A DNA stretch of 30,661 bases from IMG/VR virus record IMGVR_UViG_3300020187_000134, positions 1 to 30,661 of that record. The stretch is one strand, 5' to 3'. The notes below the pieces were generated by a model. It had not been told where the DNA came from. It searched no databases and saw nothing but the letters and a program-made list of their open reading frames with translations. The translations under genes and the position numbers were made by a program. Positions 28,731 to 30,661 of this stretch are shown piece after piece. Source of the DNA: a virus. How positions within the stretch are numbered: the stretch's first letter is position 1; each line of letters begins with the position of its first letter.

Positions 28731-29232
28731 TAAACAATACTATCAAGATAATAAAGAAAAAATAAAGGCTCAATCATTAGAATATTATTATAATAATAAA
28801 GAAAAATGTTCTTTAAACAACAAAAAATATTATATAAGTAATAAAGACAATTTACAAGCTTATTCTAAAGAATATAATAAAAAGTGGTATCAAGATAATA
28901 AAGAAAAAATAAATGCTCAAAAAAAAGAATACAATAAAATCAATAAAGAAAAAATAAAACTACGTCAACAAGAGTACGAGTTAAAAAGAAAATATAATAT
29001 AACTTTAAAAGAAAGAAATATTTTATTACAAGAACAAAATAATAAATGTAAAATTTGTTCTTTAGAGTTTAATGAAAATATCTTTAAACTAAAAGCTTGT
29101 GTAGACCACTGCCACGAGACTGGTAAAGTTAGAGGTTTGTTGTGTCGTACTTGTAATGCAGGACTTGGTTATTTTAAAGATAATATAGAACAATTAACAA
29201 AAGCTATTAACTATTTACAGGTAACAGAATGA
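28720..29232 (+). CDS. HNH endonuclease, endonuclease VII-like, with N-terminal repeats
   Basis: I start at GTG 28720 (AGAGG 9 nt upstream) rather than at an earlier ATG that overlaps the resolvase by 80 nt. The 170-residue product has a lysine/asparagine-rich repeat region (YYQDNKEKIKAQ, WYQDNKEKINAQ and similar). It ends in an Endonuclease_VII domain: CKIC, VDHCHETGKVRGLLC and CNAGLG hold two zinc CxxC pairs and the DH-H-N active site. Such freestanding genes are often homing endonucleases that invade phage genomes. The gene is unusually A-rich compared with its neighbours, which supports recent acquisition. Confidence 0.9.
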   Translation: MSYNKQYYQDNKEKIKAQSLEYYYNNKEKCSLNNKKYYISNKDNLQAYSKEYNKKWYQDNKEKINAQKKEYNKINKEKIKLRQQEYELKRKYNITLKERNILLQEQNNKCKICSLEFNENIFKLKACVDHCHETGKVRGLLCRTCNAGLGYFKDNIEQLTKAINYLQVTE

Positions 29233-29501
29233 ATTATAAATTTAACGAAGATAAAATATTAAACGAATTAAAAGCTTACGTAGGTAATACGTATGACCAA
29301 CACTATGCTAATGGTAAGTACCAAGCAACAGATATGATAATTGATTCCGGATATGGAGAAGGATTCTGTCTTGGAAACATTATGAAATATGCTATGAGGT
29401 TTGGTAAAAAGGACGGTAAAAATAATTTAGACCTATATAAAATAATACACTATGCTATAATAGCAATCTACGTAAACAATAAGGAACAAGATAATGGTTG
29501 A
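29229..29501 (+). CDS. DUF3310-like protein (nucleotide kinase-like)
   Basis: A 90-residue protein whose centre (QHYANGKYQATDMIIDSGYG, then GNIMKYAMRFGKKDGKNNLD followed by LYKIIHYA) matches DUF3310, found in many phages and in the C-terminal part of T7 gp1.7, a nucleotide kinase. The GNxxKYxxRxxxKxGxxDLxK pattern is complete. It sits between a nuclease and the ribonucleotide reductase, consistent with nucleotide metabolism. The start overlaps the HNH stop (ATGA). Kinase activity for a stand-alone DUF3310 is unproven. Confidence 0.85.
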   Translation: MNYKFNEDKILNELKAYVGNTYDQHYANGKYQATDMIIDSGYGEGFCLGNIMKYAMRFGKKDGKNNLDLYKIIHYAIIAIYVNNKEQDNG

Positions 29502-30661
29502 AGATAAGATAGGTACTAAACAATACTTAGGTATAGAAATAGATTATGACAGAGAAAAAACATTTGATAAGTTTAGTCTTGATACTTTAAAAGATAGATA
29601 CTTATGGGATAACGAAACCCATGCACAGGAAGCTTTTGCAAGAGCATCAGTATTCGGTGCAACCTTTAAAGGAGAAACAGATTTTGAATTGGCTCAAAGA
29701 CTTTATAACTACAGTTCCCAAAGGTGGTTCATGTTTAGCACTCCTATACTTAGTAACGGAGGAACAACTCGTGGGCTTCCTATCAGTTGTTTTCTTAATT
29801 ATGTTCCTGATAGCAGGGGTGGTTTATCAGCTCATTATGATGAGAACATATGGTTGGCAAGTTCGGGTGGCGGTATCGGTGGCTATTGGGGAGACATTAG
29901 AAGTAACGGTATATCTACTACTCATGGCTCTCGTTCTACTGGCTCAATTCCTTTCATGCATGTAGTTGATTCTCAGATGTTAGCCTTTAATCAAGGTACA
30001 ACTAGACGTGGTTCTTATGCGGCTTACATGGACATCAGTCATCCAGAGATTGAAGAGTTTATTAACATGCGTAAAGAATCAGGTGGAGATATAAACAGAA
30101 AGAATCTTAACATACATAACGGTGTAAACATTACAGATGCTTTCCTTGAAGCAGTAGAGAAAGATGATGACTGGAGATTGATTGACCCTAAGAGTAACGA
30201 AGCTGTTAAGGTAGTAAATGCTAGAGACTTATGGTGGCAAATCATTCATGCTAGAGCAGAGACAGGTGAACCTTACATGGTCAACATAGATACTTGTAAT
30301 AAATATTTACCTAAAGCACAAAAAGATTTAGGACTTAAGATACGACAAAGTAATTTATGTTCAGAGATTACCCTACCAACAGACGAAGAAAGAACAGCAG
30401 TATGTTGTTTGTCTTCTGTAAACTTGGAACACTTTGATACTTGGTCAAAGGATGATAACTTCATACAAGATTTAATAACCATGCTTGACAATGTTTTACA
30501 GCACTACATTGACAATGCAATAGACACAACACAGTTAGGAGAATACAGTGCAAACTTTAAAAGATTTCAAAAATACGTTAGAGAAGGTAAAGAAGGATTT
30601 ACTAAATCTGCCTATTCGGCATATAGAGAAAGAAGTCTCGGACTCGGTGCAATGGGCTTCC
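29494..30661 (+). CDS. Ribonucleotide reductase alpha subunit, 3' end missing
   Basis: The ATG at 29494 (AAGGA 8 nt upstream) opens a frame of 389 codons still open at the window edge. The enzyme turns ribonucleotides into deoxyribonucleotides for phage replication. Key residues: C99 (ISCF) and C304 (AVCCLS) as the redox pair, N287, C289 and E291 (SNLCSEITLP) as the radical site, plus FSTPILSNGG and TTHGSRSTGS. NLCxE is typical of class I (NrdA/NrdE) rather than class II. No N-terminal ATP-cone is visible, so activity regulation may be lost. A beta subunit would be expected beyond the window. Confidence 0.9.
   Translation, partial: MVEDKIGTKQYLGIEIDYDREKTFDKFSLDTLKDRYLWDNETHAQEAFARASVFGATFKGETDFELAQRLYNYSSQRWFMFSTPILSNGGTTRGLPISCFLNYVPDSRGGLSAHYDENIWLASSGGGIGGYWGDIRSNGISTTHGSRSTGSIPFMHVVDSQMLAFNQGTTRRGSYAAYMDISHPEIEEFINMRKESGGDINRKNLNIHNGVNITDAFLEAVEKDDDWRLIDPKSNEAVKVVNARDLWWQIIHARAETGEPYMVNIDTCNKYLPKAQKDLGLKIRQSNLCSEITLPTDEERTAVCCLSSVNLEHFDTWSKDDNFIQDLITMLDNVLQHYIDNAIDTTQLGEYSANFKRFQKYVREGKEGFTKSAYSAYRERSLGLGAMGF

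Noticed and set aside
1-30661. Integrated prophage or plasmid context
   Set aside because: No bacterial flanking genes, integrase, attachment repeats, partition or conjugation genes are visible; the origin-like region alone is not enough to call a phage-plasmid.

Overview
The window is part of a low-GC tailed double-stranded DNA phage genome (Caudoviricetes). The short-tail type is inferred: a portal, an adaptor-like and a nozzle-like gene sit next to a large fibre, and no tape measure, sheath or long-tail genes are visible. The replication proteins are T7-like, and many small proteins resemble families I know from marine phages. There is no integrase, rRNA, tRNA, CRISPR array or insertion sequence. 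The window is cut inside a gene at both ends. No host can be proven; DnaA-box and LexA-box-like sites fit a proteobacterial, possibly gammaproteobacterial, host.

Left half (1-16254, all minus strand, read right to left) is the packaging and virion module: small terminase-like gene, a run of tiny basic proteins, large terminase, portal with an overprinted 76-residue gene, a conserved structural protein, scaffold, major capsid protein, a terminator, tail adaptor, nozzle-like protein, a 1372-residue fibre ending in an S74 intramolecular chaperone, a membrane/coiled-coil protein, and a glycine-rich protein cut by the window edge.

Centre (16255-17170) is a non-coding control region. It holds two divergent perfect sigma70 promoters, a C-rich block, five DnaA-box-like 9-mers at regular 11-12 bp spacing, four 18-bp iterons spaced 28, 28 and 42 bp, and a CTGT-N8-ACAG (LexA-type) dyad. 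It looks like a replication origin combined with an early switch.

Right half (17171-30661, all plus strand) starts with four unknown genes; the three junctions between them carry copies of a two-tier hairpin with covariation. A second control region (18708-19119) follows, with another LexA-type dyad. Next come about thirteen very small genes, then a roughly 320-nt non-coding stretch dense in potential helices, preceded by a near-consensus promoter. The replication and nucleotide module follows: gp2.5-like single-strand DNA-binding protein, primase-helicase, family A polymerase, two PD-(D/E)XK nucleases, a T7 endonuclease I-like resolvase, an endonuclease VII-like HNH nuclease, a DUF3310-like protein and a ribonucleotide reductase alpha subunit running off the end.

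A theme across the window is transcription by host-type polymerase: five exact TTGACA-17-TATAAT promoters and several near-consensus ones, some inside genes, and no phage RNA polymerase in view.
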